Shown here piece after piece: positions 51,701-61,155 of a stretch of DNA of 64,000 nucleotides. The stretch is taken from the NCBI RefSeq assembly GCF_031760065.1, contig NZ_CP134500.1, forward strand, positions 5,084,001-5,148,000, in the 5' to 3' direction. Both the position numbers and the translations under genes were made by a program. The notes beneath the pieces were generated by a model. It was not told where the DNA came from, ran no database searches, and saw only the letters and a list, made by a program, of their open reading frames with translations. Positions within the stretch are counted from its first letter, which is position 1. Every line of letters begins with the position of its first letter. This DNA comes from Streptomyces durocortorensis. Its GTDB lineage: Bacteria; Actinomycetota; Actinomycetes; Streptomycetales; Streptomycetaceae.

Positions 51701-52300
51701 TGGAACGGCCTGGCCTTCGACGCCCCCTGGAAGTCCGAACAGGAGAAGGACCAGGCCCGCGCCGCCCTGGAACGCTTCCTGCACTGGCACGTCCTGGACC
51801 GCGCCGGCCGCACGCCCGCCGCGAGCGAGCACGACTTCGACGTGACCCTGGAGGCGGGCGATTACGCCGTACGTATCCGGGGCTCCATGGACCGGGTCGA
51901 ACAGGACGCCGAGGGCCGGGCGTACGTCGTCGACTTCAAGACCGGCAAGGGCGCGCCCACCAAGGATGAGGTGGCCGCTCACCCCCAGCTCGCCGTCTAC
52001 CAGCTCGCCGTCCGGGAGGGCGCGGTCGACGAGGTCTTCGACGGAAAGCGCCCCGAGCCGGGCGGCGCGGAACTGGTCCAGCTCCGTCAGCCCGCCCCCA
52101 AGAAGGAGGGCGGCGACGCCTTCCCCAAGGTCCAGGCCCAGGAACCGCTGGCGGGGGAGTGGGTCTCCGACCTGCTCGCCACGGCCGCCGGAAAGGTCCT
52201 GGACGAACGCTTCACGCCCACCACCGGCACCCACTGCACGCACTGCACGTTCCGCGCCTCGTGCAGCGCGCAGCCGGAGGGGCGGCAGGTGGTGGAGTAG
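48800..52300 (+). CDS. adnA: AdnA: UvrD-type helicase with C-terminal iron-sulfur RecB-type nuclease
   Basis: 1166 residues, one subunit of the actinobacterial AdnAB heterodimer that resects DNA ends for recombination. Helicase motifs: GPGTGKTTT (57-64), TFSRKAAVELRDR, VYVDEYQDTDPAQV, FGDPDQSIYTFRGAD, and TAHRSKGLEWRLVVVAG. The C-terminal nuclease has VDFKTGKG (about 1045), with a first Cys in NTCALQW (about 914) and three in HCTHCTFRASC (about 1147-1155), giving a four-Cys iron-sulfur staple. A Pro/Glu/Gln repeat insert occurs at about residues 489-537. The GTG start is preceded by CACGTG repeats. Gene order matches Rv3202c-Rv3201c. Confidence 0.92.
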   Translation: MSTSSTRHSPHRESRPRTTSAYRLVRTPPGSVDPPLLDAGQRAVVDHPGGPLLVLAGPGTGKTTTLVESVAARVNRGGDPARILILTFSRKAAVELRDRLAARLGAARGPQATTFHAYCYALVRAHQDADLFADPLRLLSGPEQDVTVRELLAGQLDLEKEGLAHVRWPDELRACLTTRGFADEVRAVLARSRELGLGPDALAAFARRTGRPDWTAAAQFLAEYLDVLDAQGVLDYAELVHRAVLLAERPEVAAQLAGAYDAVYVDEYQDTDPAQVRLLHALAGNRGRAPGGARGRGEDTRGGRTLIAFGDPDQSIYTFRGADVNGILDFPDTFRRADGTPAPVGVLTTSRRSGSGLLAATRLLTRRMPLTRLPADTVRAHRELHAVREGGRVETYTYPTASTELENIADLLRRAHLEDGVPWQEMAVLVRAGGRSLPAVRRALTSAGVPLEVDGDDLPLRHEPAVAPLLTALRAVATAALRDRPVEPKPGLEPEPAVQPKPEPEPQPAAQPEPEPQRAVQPEPEPEPEPQPAEAQPEEGPAPWLDTETSLALLTSPLGSMDAADLRRLGRALRDEERAAGIRVPAPSDALLARALAEPERLVTHDPAYAHGAQRLGALLRKARELLAGGGTAEEALWTLWNGTPWPRRLEAAALRGGAGGRNADRDLDAVCALFETAARAEERTGGRGALNFLEEVDAQDIAADTLSRRTARPDAVRLMTAHRSKGLEWRLVVVAGVQEGLWPDLRRRGSLLEADRIGHDGLAEPLTPGALLAEERRLFYVAATRARDRLVVTAVKAPADDGDQPSRFLTELGVEPREVTGRPRRPLAVAALVAELRATTVDPAASDALREAAAHRLARLAALTDDEGRPLVPAAHPYRWWGLEEPTRSVVPLRDRDQPVTLSGSALDQLANTCALQWFLGREVKADAPATAAQGFGNVVHVLADEVASGRTPADLDVLMERLDSVWNGLAFDAPWKSEQEKDQARAALERFLHWHVLDRAGRTPAASEHDFDVTLEAGDYAVRIRGSMDRVEQDAEGRAYVVDFKTGKGAPTKDEVAAHPQLAVYQLAVREGAVDEVFDGKRPEPGGAELVQLRQPAPKKEGGDAFPKVQAQEPLAGEWVSDLLATAAGKVLDERFTPTTGTHCTHCTFRASCSAQPEGRQVVE

Positions 52301-52355
52301 GGCCTTTCGTGGGCATCGGCCCGGGTTGTCAGTGGCTCCGGTTACCGTTTCCCAC

Positions 52356-55300
52356 GTGTCCTCACGCATCACCGATCCCGAGCAGCTCAAGGAGCTCCTT
52401 GGGATTCCCTTCACCCCGGAGCAGACGGCCTGCATCACCGCGCCGCCCGCCCCGCAGGTGATCGTGGCCGGAGCCGGGTCGGGGAAGACCACGGTGATGG
52501 CCGCCCGCGTGGTCTGGCTGGTCGGCACCGGCCAGGTCGCGCCCGAGCAGGTCCTCGGCCTCACCTTCACCAACAAGGCGGCGGGCGAGCTGGCCGAGCG
52601 CGTCCGCAGGGCGCTCATCGCCGCCGGGGTCACCGACCCCGACGTCATCGACCCGGACAACCCCCCGGGCGAGCCCACGATCTCCACGTACCACGCGTTC
52701 GCGGGCCGCCTCCTCACCGAGCACGGACTGCGCATCGGCCTGGAGCCCGCCACCCGTCTCCTCGCCGACGCCACCCGCTATCAGCTGGCGGCGAAGGTGC
52801 TGCGCGAGGCGCCGGGCCCGTATCCGGCGCTCACCCGGTCCTTCCCCACCCTCGTCAGCGATCTCCTGGCGCTCGACGCGGAGCTGTCCGAACACCTCGT
52901 ACGCCCTCGGGCGCTGGACACGTACGACACCGAGCTGCTGCGCACCCTGGAGAACGCGAAGCTCAGCAACGCCGACCTGCGCAAGATCCCCGAGACCGCA
53001 GAGGCCCGCCGCTCGCTCCTCGCCCTCACCGAGCGCTACCGCTCCGCCAAGCGCAGCCGGGACCTCATCGACTTCGGCGACCAGATCGCCCTCTCCGCCG
53101 AGCTGGCCCTGACCCGCCCCGAGGTGGGGGAGATCCTGCGGGACGAGTTCCGGGTCGTGCTGCTCGACGAGTATCAGGACACGTCGGTGGCCCAGCGCCT
53201 GCTGCTCTCGGCGTTGTTCGGCGGCGGTACGGGGCCGGGGGCGGCCGGTCACCCACCCACCGGTCACGCGGTCACCGCCGTGGGCGACCCCTGCCAGGCG
53301 ATCTACGGCTGGCGCGGCGCCTCCGTCGCCAACCTCGACGACTTCCCCGAGCACTTCCCGCACGCCGACGGCACCCCCGCCACCCGCTACAGCCTCAGCG
53401 AGAACCGCCGCAGCGGCGGCCGCCTCCTCCAGCTCGCCAACGGCCTCGCGGAGCCGCTGCGCGCGATGCACGAGGGCGTCGAGGCGCTGCGCCCCGCCCC
53501 GGGCGCCGAGCGCGACGGACTGGTCCGCTGCGCCCTGCTGAACACCCACACGGAAGAGATCGACTGGCTCGCGGACTCCCTCGCCCATCTCGTGCGCACC
53601 GGTACCCCACCGGGCGAGATCGCCGTCCTGTGCCGCACCGCGGGGGACTTCCCCCAGATCCAGGCCGCCCTGGTCGCCCGGGACATCCCGGTCGAGGTCG
53701 TCGGCCTCGCCGGGCTGCTGCATCTGCCCGAGGTGGCCGACCTGGTCGCCGTCTGCGAGGTTCTCCAGGACCCGGGGGCCAACGCCTCCCTGGTCCGCCT
53801 CCTCACCGGACCGCGCTGGCGCATCGGCCCCCGGGACCTCGCCCTCCTGGGCCGCCGAGCCCGCCTCCTCGTGCACCGGGCGGGCGGCGCGGACGACGGC
53901 GCCGACCCGGACCGGCGGCTCGCGGAGGCCGTGGAGGGCACCGACCCGGCCGAGGTGATATCGCTCGCCGACGCCCTGGACACCTTCCTGATCGCGGGGG
54001 ACGCGGCGGACGACGGGCTGCCGTTCTCGGCGGAGGCCCGGGTGCGCTTCGCCCGCCTGGCCCGGGAGCTGCGCGACCTGCGCCGCTCGCTCGCGGACCC
54101 CCTGATGGACGTCCTGCACCGCGTCCTGGCCACCACAGGGCTGGACGTCGAGCTGTCCGCCTCCCCACAGGCGCTGGCCTCCCGCCGCCGCGAGACCCTC
54201 GCCAACTTTCTGGACATAGCGGCCCGGTTCGCCTCCCTGGACGGTGAGGCGTCCCTGCTCGCCTTCCTCGGCTTCCTGCGGACCGCCGCGCAGTACGAGA
54301 AGGGCCTCGACAACGCGCTGCCCGGCGGCGAGAACACCGTCAAGGTCCTCACCGCGCACAAGTCCAAGGGCCTGGAGTGGGACGTGGTCGCCGTGCCCGG
54401 ACTGGTCACCGGCCAGTTCCCCAGCGGCCAGTCCCGGGAGGCCTGGACCGCCCAGGCCAAGGTGCTCCCGCACGCCCTGCGCGGCGACGCGGCGACCCTC
54501 CCGGCCCTGGACGCCTTCGACGGGCTCGACGCCAGGAGCATGAAGACGTTCAAGGAGGAGATGAAGGAGCACCAGCACACGGAGGAGCTGCGCCTCGGCT
54601 ACGTCACCTTCACCCGCCCCCGCTCCCTGCTCCTCGGCTCCGGCCACTGGTGGGGCCCGTCCCAGAAGAGGACGCGCGGCCCGTCCGCCTTCCTGGAGGC
54701 GCTGTACGAGCACTGCGCGGCGGGCCACGGCGAGATCGAGGCCTGGGCGGACGAGCCCGCCGAGGACGAGGAGAACCCGGCCCTCGCGGCACCCGAAACC
54801 GACCTGGCCTGGCCGCTCCCGCTCGACGCCGACGCCCTTACCCGCCGTCGCGCCGCCCGGGACACGGTCCTGGCCCACCTGGAGGGCCTGGCCGTCCACG
54901 GGGATCAGCAGCCACCGGCGTACGGCACCGGCCCCGACGACGTAACGGCGTACGAGGCTGACCACGACGAGGCGCCGATCGACGAGGGCCACGAGGACTG
55001 GGACTGGGACGAGCTCCCCACCGAACGTCCCCCCGGCGCCCCGGCCCCGGAGTCCGTACGGGAGCCCGCACCGCTCATCCCCGCCGCCCGCCACGCCCCG
55101 GAGCCCGGCGCCACGGCAGCGCTCACCCCGGAGGAAGCCCGCACCCTCGCCTCCTGGGACCGGGACCTGGACGCCCTGGCCGGGGAGCTGCGCCGGGCCC
55201 GCGCCACCGTGCGCGAGGTCCTCGTCCCCGCCTCGCTCTCCGCCACCCAGCTGCTGCTCCTGGCCGAGGACCCCGACGCCTTCGCCAAGGAGCTGGCCCG

Positions 55301-55823
55301 GCCCATGCCCCGGCCGCCGCAGCCCGCCGCCCGCCGGGGCACCCGCTTCCACGCCTGGGTGGAGTCCCGGTACGAGGAGCTCCCGCTGCCCATGCTCGGC
55401 CCCGACGAACTGCCCGGGGGCGACGAGAGCGACGCGGACATCGCCGACGAGCGGGACCTCGCCGAGCTGAAGGAGGCGTTCGAGCGCACCGCGTACGCCC
55501 GGCGCACGCCGTACCGGGTGGAGACCCCGTTCCAGATCACCCTCGCGGGCCGGGTGATCCGGGGCCGGATCGACGCCGTCTACCGCACGGGTGACACGTA
55601 CGAGATCGTCGACTGGAAGACCACCCGCCACCGCACCGCCGACCCCCTCCAGCTCGCCGTCTACCGACTGGCCTGGGCCGAGCTGCACGACCTGCCGCTC
55701 ACCGCCGTCACCGCCACCTTCCTCTACGTACGCAGCGGGGAGACCGTCCACCCGCAAGGGCTGCCGGGCCGGGCCGAGCTGGAGCGGATCCTGCTGGACG
55801 AGCCGGCCCCCGAGGGCGGATAG
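52356..55823 (+). CDS. adnB: AdnB: UvrD-type helicase with C-terminal RecB-type nuclease
   Basis: 1155 residues, the motor partner of AdnA. Motifs in order: FTPEQTACITAPPAPQVIVAGAGSGKTT (Walker A about 40-47), TFTNKAAGELAERVRRAL, VLLDEYQDTSVAQRL, VGDPCQAIYGWRGASVANL, and TAHKSKGLEWDVVAVPGLV. The nuclease domain is VRTGRIDAVYR-like (GRVIRGRIDAVYR) and IVDWKTTRH (about 1085) with QLAVYRLAWAEL. Residues about 820-930 form an acidic linker. The GTG starts 55 bp after adnA; no strong Shine-Dalgarno is seen, though coupling is likely. The gap to the following dipeptidase gene is 10 bp. Confidence 0.92.
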   Translation: MSSRITDPEQLKELLGIPFTPEQTACITAPPAPQVIVAGAGSGKTTVMAARVVWLVGTGQVAPEQVLGLTFTNKAAGELAERVRRALIAAGVTDPDVIDPDNPPGEPTISTYHAFAGRLLTEHGLRIGLEPATRLLADATRYQLAAKVLREAPGPYPALTRSFPTLVSDLLALDAELSEHLVRPRALDTYDTELLRTLENAKLSNADLRKIPETAEARRSLLALTERYRSAKRSRDLIDFGDQIALSAELALTRPEVGEILRDEFRVVLLDEYQDTSVAQRLLLSALFGGGTGPGAAGHPPTGHAVTAVGDPCQAIYGWRGASVANLDDFPEHFPHADGTPATRYSLSENRRSGGRLLQLANGLAEPLRAMHEGVEALRPAPGAERDGLVRCALLNTHTEEIDWLADSLAHLVRTGTPPGEIAVLCRTAGDFPQIQAALVARDIPVEVVGLAGLLHLPEVADLVAVCEVLQDPGANASLVRLLTGPRWRIGPRDLALLGRRARLLVHRAGGADDGADPDRRLAEAVEGTDPAEVISLADALDTFLIAGDAADDGLPFSAEARVRFARLARELRDLRRSLADPLMDVLHRVLATTGLDVELSASPQALASRRRETLANFLDIAARFASLDGEASLLAFLGFLRTAAQYEKGLDNALPGGENTVKVLTAHKSKGLEWDVVAVPGLVTGQFPSGQSREAWTAQAKVLPHALRGDAATLPALDAFDGLDARSMKTFKEEMKEHQHTEELRLGYVTFTRPRSLLLGSGHWWGPSQKRTRGPSAFLEALYEHCAAGHGEIEAWADEPAEDEENPALAAPETDLAWPLPLDADALTRRRAARDTVLAHLEGLAVHGDQQPPAYGTGPDDVTAYEADHDEAPIDEGHEDWDWDELPTERPPGAPAPESVREPAPLIPAARHAPEPGATAALTPEEARTLASWDRDLDALAGELRRARATVREVLVPASLSATQLLLLAEDPDAFAKELARPMPRPPQPAARRGTRFHAWVESRYEELPLPMLGPDELPGGDESDADIADERDLAELKEAFERTAYARRTPYRVETPFQITLAGRVIRGRIDAVYRTGDTYEIVDWKTTRHRTADPLQLAVYRLAWAELHDLPLTAVTATFLYVRSGETVHPQGLPGRAELERILLDEPAPEGG

Positions 55824-55833
55824 GCTCAAGAGC

Positions 55834-57231
55834 ATGAGCGAGACCCCGGACAGCGCCGTCCGTACGTACACCGAACAGCACCGCGCAGGCTTCCTCGACG
55901 ACCTCGCGGAGTGGCTGCGCATCCCGTCCGTATCCGCGCAGCCGGAGCACGACGGGGACGTACGGCGCAGCGCCGAATGGCTGAGCGCCAAGCTCAAGGA
56001 GACCGGCTTCCCGGTCACCGAGATCTGGGAGACCCCCGGTGCCCCCGCTGTCTTCGCGGAGTGGCCCAGCGAGGACCCGGGCGCCCCGACCGTGCTGGTT
56101 TACGGCCACCACGACGTGCAGCCGGCCGCCCGAGAGGACGGCTGGGACACCGACCCGTTCGAGCCGGTGATCCGGGACGGCCGGATGTACGGACGCGGTG
56201 CAGCCGACGACAAGGGCCAGGTGTTCTTCCACACCCTCGGGGTCCGCGCCCACCTCGCCGCCACCGGCCGCACCACCCCGGCCGTCCACCTCAAGCTGCT
56301 GATCGAGGGCGAGGAGGAGTCGGGCTCCCCGAACTTCCGCGCGCTGGCCGAACAGCACGCGGACCGCCTCGCCGCCGACGCCGTGATCGTCTCCGACACC
56401 GGCATGTGGGACGAGGAGACGCCGACCGTCTGCACCGGCATGCGCGGCCTCGCGGAGTGCGAGATCGAGCTGTACGGCCCCGCCCAGGACATCCACTCGG
56501 GATCGTTCGGGGGAGCCGTCCCCAACCCTGCCACCGAGGTCGCCCGCCTGGTCGCCGCTCTCCACGACGAGAACGGCCGCGTAGCGATCCCCGGCTTCTA
56601 CGACGGGGTCACCGACCTCACCGACACCGAGCGGGCGCTCTTCGCCGAGCTGCCCTTCGACGAGGCGACCTGGCTGCGTACGGCGAAGTCGCAGGCGTCG
56701 CACGGCGAGGCCGGGTACTCCACGCTGGAGCGCGTCTGGGCCCGCCCCACCGCCGAGGTCAACGGCATCGGCGGCGGCTACCAGGGCGCGGGCAGCAAGA
56801 CGATCATCCCCTCCTCCGCCCTGGTGAAGATCAGCTTCCGGCTGGTCGACGGCCAGGACCCCGACCGCGTACAGCAGACCGTCCGCGCCTGGGCCGAGTC
56901 CCGCATCCCGGCGGGCCTCCGCCACAAGATCGCCTTCCAGCCCGCCACCCGCCCCTGCCTGACCCCGCTGGACCACCCCGCCCTCCAGGCGGTCGCCGGC
57001 GCGATGGGCCGGGCCTTCGGCAAGAAGATCCTCTTCACCCGCGAGGGAGGCTCGGGCCCGGCCGCCGACCTCAGGGACGTCCTCGGCGCCCCCGTACTCT
57101 TCCTCGGCATCTCCGTACCCTCCGACGGCTGGCACGCCCCCAACGAGAAGGTCGAGCTGGACCTGCTGCTGAAGGGCGTGGAGACGACCGCGTACCTGTG
57201 GGGAGAGCTGGCCGAGGCGCTCGGCCGGTGA
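55834..57231 (+). CDS. M20 family zinc dipeptidase
   Basis: 465 residues. Metal-binding and catalytic motifs: VYGHHDVQP (His, Asp), GRGAADDKGQ (bridging Asp), EGEEESGSPNF (Glu pair), DTGMW, and the C-terminal His of WHAPNEKVEL. The lid domain and its conserved His (IHSGSFGGAVPNP) are present. The layout fits the cytosolic non-specific dipeptidase group (M20, carnosinase-like). The start lies ten bases past adnB, so it is probably in the same transcript although functionally unrelated. In mycobacteria I recall a potassium-channel gene rather than a dipeptidase between adnB and nudC. Confidence 0.9.
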   Translation: MSETPDSAVRTYTEQHRAGFLDDLAEWLRIPSVSAQPEHDGDVRRSAEWLSAKLKETGFPVTEIWETPGAPAVFAEWPSEDPGAPTVLVYGHHDVQPAAREDGWDTDPFEPVIRDGRMYGRGAADDKGQVFFHTLGVRAHLAATGRTTPAVHLKLLIEGEEESGSPNFRALAEQHADRLAADAVIVSDTGMWDEETPTVCTGMRGLAECEIELYGPAQDIHSGSFGGAVPNPATEVARLVAALHDENGRVAIPGFYDGVTDLTDTERALFAELPFDEATWLRTAKSQASHGEAGYSTLERVWARPTAEVNGIGGGYQGAGSKTIIPSSALVKISFRLVDGQDPDRVQQTVRAWAESRIPAGLRHKIAFQPATRPCLTPLDHPALQAVAGAMGRAFGKKILFTREGGSGPAADLRDVLGAPVLFLGISVPSDGWHAPNEKVELDLLLKGVETTAYLWGELAEALGR

Positions 57232-57311
57232 CACTGCTGAACCCGCTGAACCCGCCGCACCTCCATGTACCTCCGCACACCCGATCCGCCCAGGGGGAGT
57301 AGGAAGCACCT

Positions 57312-58268
57312 GTGAGCACCTTCGACAACGCCACCGCAGACCGCCCGATCGGCCTCACCGCGCCGGGCGGCATCGACCGCGCGGCACACCACCGCCTCGA
57401 CGAGGCCTGGCTGTCCGTGGCGTGGAGCCACCCGACGACCCGCGTCTTCGTCGTCTCCGGCGGGCAGGTGCTGATCGACGACACCCCCGACGGGGGCACC
57501 GAGATCGTCATGACCCCGGCCTTCGAGGCCCCGGTCACCGAGACCCACCGGTACTTCCTCGGCACCGACGAGGAGGGCGTCAGCTACTTCGCGCTCCAGA
57601 AGGACTCGCTGCCCGGCCGCATGGACCAGTCGGCCCGCCCGGCCGGACTCCGCGAGGCGGGCCTGCTGCTGGGCCCCCGAGACGCGGGCCTCATGGTCCA
57701 CGCGGTCGCCCTGGAGAACTGGCAGCGCCTGCACCGCTTCTGCTCCCGCTGCGGCGAGCGCACCGTCATCGCGGCGGCCGGACACATCCGCCGCTGCCAG
57801 GCCTGCGGCGCCGAGCACTACCCGCGTACGGACCCGGCGGTCATCATGCTCGTCACCGACGACCAGGACCGGGCCCTGCTGGGACGCCAGGTGCACTGGC
57901 CGGAGGGCCGCTTCTCCACGCTCGCCGGGTTCGTCGAGCCGGGGGAGTCGATCGAGCAGTCCGTGATCCGCGAGGTGTACGAGGAGGCGGGCGTCACCGT
58001 CGGCGAGGTCGAATACATCGCCAGCCAGCCGTGGCCCTTCCCCTCCAGCCTGATGCTGGGCTTCATGGCCCGGGCGACCTCCTCGGAGATCAACGTCGAC
58101 GGCGAGGAGATCGAGGAGGCCCGCTGGTTCTCCCGCGAGGACCTCACGGCGGCCTTCGAGTCCGGTGAGGTCATGCCCCCGTTCGGCATCTCGATCGCGT
58201 CCCGGCTGATCGAGCTCTGGTACGGCAAGCCGCTCCCGAGGCCGGGCAGCGTGCGGCACCCGGCCTGA
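57312..58268 (+). CDS. nudC: NAD(+) diphosphatase NudC
   Basis: 318 residues. The zinc ribbon (HRFCSRCGER and RRCQACGAEHYPRTDPAVIML) comes before the Nudix box GFVEPGESIEQSVIREVYEEAGV, and the SQPWPFPSSLMLGFMARA signature of the NADH pyrophosphatase subfamily follows. It hydrolyses NADH/NAD and may remove NAD caps from RNA. GTG start at 57312; the N-terminal domain is normal in length. Position corresponds to Rv3199c. A convergent mycoredoxin gene follows after a strong hairpin. Confidence 0.93.
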   Translation: MSTFDNATADRPIGLTAPGGIDRAAHHRLDEAWLSVAWSHPTTRVFVVSGGQVLIDDTPDGGTEIVMTPAFEAPVTETHRYFLGTDEEGVSYFALQKDSLPGRMDQSARPAGLREAGLLLGPRDAGLMVHAVALENWQRLHRFCSRCGERTVIAAAGHIRRCQACGAEHYPRTDPAVIMLVTDDQDRALLGRQVHWPEGRFSTLAGFVEPGESIEQSVIREVYEEAGVTVGEVEYIASQPWPFPSSLMLGFMARATSSEINVDGEEIEEARWFSREDLTAAFESGEVMPPFGISIASRLIELWYGKPLPRPGSVRHPA

Positions 58269-58284
58269 ACGGCCCCAGGAAATA

Positions 58285-58315
58285 CCGCTGCCCCCGGCGG
58301 TGCCGGGGGCAGCGG
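58285..58315. terminator. bidirectional hairpin terminator between nudC and mycoredoxin
   Basis: CCGCTGCCCCCGGC and GCCGGGGGCAGCGG form a perfect 14-bp stem with the short loop GGT. It lies between convergent stop codons 67 bp apart. Confidence 0.85.
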
Positions 58316-58335
58316 GGCGCGCGAAGAGCCCAGGG

Positions 58336-58590
58336 TCAGGCGGCGAGCGCCTGCTTCACTTGGGCGAGCGACGGGTTCGTCATGACCGACTCGGTGCCCG
58401 AGGGGGCCACGATCAGCAGGGTCGGCACCGTCTGGTTCCCGCCATTCGCCTTCTCGACGAAAGCGGCCGATTCCGGGTCGTGCTCGATGTTGACCTCGTT
58501 GTACGCGATGCCCTCGCGGTCCATCTGGCTCTTCAGCCGACGGCAGTAGCCGCACCAGGTGGTGCTGTACATCGTCACAGTGCCCGCCAT
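58336..58590 (-). CDS. mrx1: mycoredoxin (glutaredoxin-like, CGYC)
   Basis: 84 residues. The active site TTWCGYCRRLK has Cys13 and Cys16; QTVPTLLI (cis-Pro loop) and the Glu/Asp-rich helix NEVNIEHDPESAAF complete the thioredoxin fold. The CGYC group of actinobacteria reduces mycothiol mixed disulfides. ATG 58590 with AAGGAG about ten bases upstream. It is divergent from uvrD2 and convergent with nudC, the order I recall for Rv3198A. Confidence 0.9.
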   Translation of the reverse strand: MAGTVTMYSTTWCGYCRRLKSQMDREGIAYNEVNIEHDPESAAFVEKANGGNQTVPTLLIVAPSGTESVMTNPSLAQVKQALAA

Positions 58591-58912
58591 GTCGCTGGCG
58601 CTCCTTCGTCTCGTCCGTACCGCTGCGCGGCCGGCAGCGTCACTTGCGGTCCGGCGGCTTTCCCGCGCGTTCCCGCACGGAATGGAACGTACGGGACACG
58701 GCCACCATTCCCACAACCGCCCCGGCCGGGGCGCACGGGACCTCCGCACGGCACACTCCGGCACACCCGGGCACGCCACACCCCGGCGCACTCGGGCCAC
58801 CCGGGCAAGCAGCGATCACCCGGGCACGCACCAGTGCGCACCGGTACGACGAATACCGCATCCCTGTGGACAACCGCCGCACCCGCCCCGTGCGACCTGG
58901 CAGCATGGCGGG

Positions 58913-61132
58913 GTGACAGCAGCAACGCACTCCACCCTCTTCCCGCAGGTTCCCGAGACCCCGGACGCCGTGCTCGACGGGCTCGACCCCGAGCAGCGCG
59001 AGGTGGCACTCGCCCTGCACGGACCGGTGTGCGTGCTGGCCGGAGCGGGGACGGGCAAGACCCGCGCGATCACCCACCGCATCGCGTACGGGGTGCGTGC
59101 GGGCATCCTCCAGCCCGCCACCGTGCTCGCCGTCACGTTCACCAACCGGGCAGCCGGAGAGATGCGCGGCCGCCTCCGCCAGCTCGGCGCGACGGGCGTC
59201 CAGGCTCGGACCTTCCACTCCGCCGCACTCCGCCAGCTCCAGTATTTCTGGCCGAAAGCCGTCGGTGGCGAGCTGCCCCGACTGCTGGAGCGGAAGGTGC
59301 AGCTGGTCGCCGAGGCCGCCGCCCGCTGTCAGCTCCGGCTCGACCGCAACGAGCTGCGGGACGTCACCGGCGAGATCGAGTGGGCCAAGGTCACCCGGAC
59401 CGTCCCCGCTGACTATCCCGCCGCGGTCGCCAAGACCCATCGGGACGCCCCCCGCGACCCGGCGGTCCTGGCCCAGATCTACTCCACGTACGAACAGCTC
59501 AAGCGCGACCGCTCGGTCATCGACTTCGAGGACGTGCTGCTGCTCACCGTCGGCATCCTCCAGGACCGCCACGACATCGCCGACCACGTGCGCGGCCAGT
59601 ATCAGCACTTCGTCGTGGACGAGTACCAGGACGTGAGCCCGCTCCAGCAGCGGCTGCTCGACCTCTGGGTCGGCGACCGGGACAACCTCTGCGTCGTCGG
59701 CGACGCCAGCCAGACGATCTATTCCTTCACCGGGGCCACCCCCGACCATCTGCTGAACTTCCGCACCCGCCACCCCGGGGCGACCGTCGTCAAGCTGGTC
59801 CGGGACTACCGCTCCACCCCCCAGGTCGTCCACCTCGCCAACGCTCTGCTGAGCCAGGCCCACGGCAAGGCGGCCGACCACCGGCTGGAGCTGGTCTCGC
59901 AGCGCGACAAGGGCCCCGAGCCGGTCTACGCGGAGTATCCCGACGAGCCCAATGAGGCGGAGTCCACCGCCCGGCGCATCCGCGACCTGATCGCGGCGGG
60001 TGTCCCGGCCGGGGAGATCGCCGTGCTCTACCGGGTCAACTCCCAGTCCGAGGTCTACGAACAGGCCCTCGCGGACGCCGGGGTGCCCTACCAGCTGCGC
60101 GGAGCCGAGCGGTTCTTTGAACGCGCGGAGGTCCGGGAGGCGGGCACCGCCCTGCGCGGCGCAGCCCGCGCCGGGCGCAACGACTCCCTGCTCGACGGGG
60201 CGGAGGACCTGGCCTCCCAGGTCCGGGCCGTGCTCTCCACCAAGGGCTGGACGACCCGCCCGCCCGCCGGGTCCGGGGCGGTCCGCGACCGCTGGGAGTC
60301 GCTGGCTGCGCTGGTGCGCCTCGCGGAGGACTTCGAGGCGGCCAAGCCGGGGGCGACCCTGACCGATCTGGTGCGCGAGCTGGACGAGCGGGCGGCCGCC
60401 CAGCACGCCCCGACGGTCCAGGGGGTGACCCTGGCCTCGCTGCACTCGGCGAAGGGCCTGGAGTGGGACGCCGTGTTCCTGGTCGGGCTGACCGAGGGCA
60501 TGATGCCGATCGCGTACGCCAAGACCGACGAGCAGGTCGAGGAGGAGCGCCGCCTGATGTATGTGGGCATCACCCGCGCCCGCGTCCACCTCTCGCTCTC
60601 CTGGGCGTTGTCCCGGTCGCCCGGGGGCCGGGCGGGCCGACGGCCGACCCGCTTCCTGAACGGGCTGCGCCCTGGTTCGGGCTCGGCCGGCGCCCGGGGC
60701 GGGGCCGGGGGAGGCGGAGGGATCGACCGGGGATCCGGGCGGGCCCCGTCCGCCGGGCCGACCGCGGCGGCGGCGCGGAAGCCGCACAAGCCGGTGCGCT
60801 GCCGGGTCTGCGGCCGGACGCTCACCACCGCCGGAGAGATGAAGCTGATGCGCTGCGAGGAGTGCCCGTCCGACATGGACGAGGCGCTGTACGAGCGGCT
60901 GCACGACTGGCGCGCCGCCCAGGCGGCCGTGCTCGGCCAGCCGGACTTCTGCGTGTTCACCGAGAAGACCCTCATGGCGATCGCCGAGGCGGCGCCGTCC
61001 ACCGAGGGCGAGCTGGTCGTCATCCCCGGCGTCGGCACCCGGAAGCTGAACCGCTTCGGTGCCGATGTTCTGGCCATCTGCGCAGGTCAGGCGATTGATG
61101 ACGAGCCCGAGGAGGGCCCCGGCAAGGCCTGA
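58913..61132 (+). CDS. uvrD2: ATP-dependent DNA helicase UvrD2
   Basis: 739 residues. Motifs: LAGAGTGKTRAITHRIAYGV (Walker A about 44-51), TFTNRAAGEMRGRL, FVVDEYQDVSPLQQRL, VGDASQTIYSFTGA, and SLHSAKGLEWDAVFLVG. A Gly-rich linker leads to a tetracysteine motif (CRVCGRTL ... MRCEECPS) at about 630-652 and a C-terminal HRDC domain (FTEKTLMAIAEAAPSTEGELVVIPGVGTRKLNRFG). The tetracysteine and HRDC domains are the distinguishing features of mycobacterial UvrD2, which is essential there. The GTG at 58913 is chosen because it gives the conserved LDGLDPEQREVAL N-terminal region. Confidence 0.92.
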   Translation: MTAATHSTLFPQVPETPDAVLDGLDPEQREVALALHGPVCVLAGAGTGKTRAITHRIAYGVRAGILQPATVLAVTFTNRAAGEMRGRLRQLGATGVQARTFHSAALRQLQYFWPKAVGGELPRLLERKVQLVAEAAARCQLRLDRNELRDVTGEIEWAKVTRTVPADYPAAVAKTHRDAPRDPAVLAQIYSTYEQLKRDRSVIDFEDVLLLTVGILQDRHDIADHVRGQYQHFVVDEYQDVSPLQQRLLDLWVGDRDNLCVVGDASQTIYSFTGATPDHLLNFRTRHPGATVVKLVRDYRSTPQVVHLANALLSQAHGKAADHRLELVSQRDKGPEPVYAEYPDEPNEAESTARRIRDLIAAGVPAGEIAVLYRVNSQSEVYEQALADAGVPYQLRGAERFFERAEVREAGTALRGAARAGRNDSLLDGAEDLASQVRAVLSTKGWTTRPPAGSGAVRDRWESLAALVRLAEDFEAAKPGATLTDLVRELDERAAAQHAPTVQGVTLASLHSAKGLEWDAVFLVGLTEGMMPIAYAKTDEQVEEERRLMYVGITRARVHLSLSWALSRSPGGRAGRRPTRFLNGLRPGSGSAGARGGAGGGGGIDRGSGRAPSAGPTAAAARKPHKPVRCRVCGRTLTTAGEMKLMRCEECPSDMDEALYERLHDWRAAQAAVLGQPDFCVFTEKTLMAIAEAAPSTEGELVVIPGVGTRKLNRFGADVLAICAGQAIDDEPEEGPGKA

Positions 61133-61155
61133 GAAAAACTCGTCCAGAAAATAGT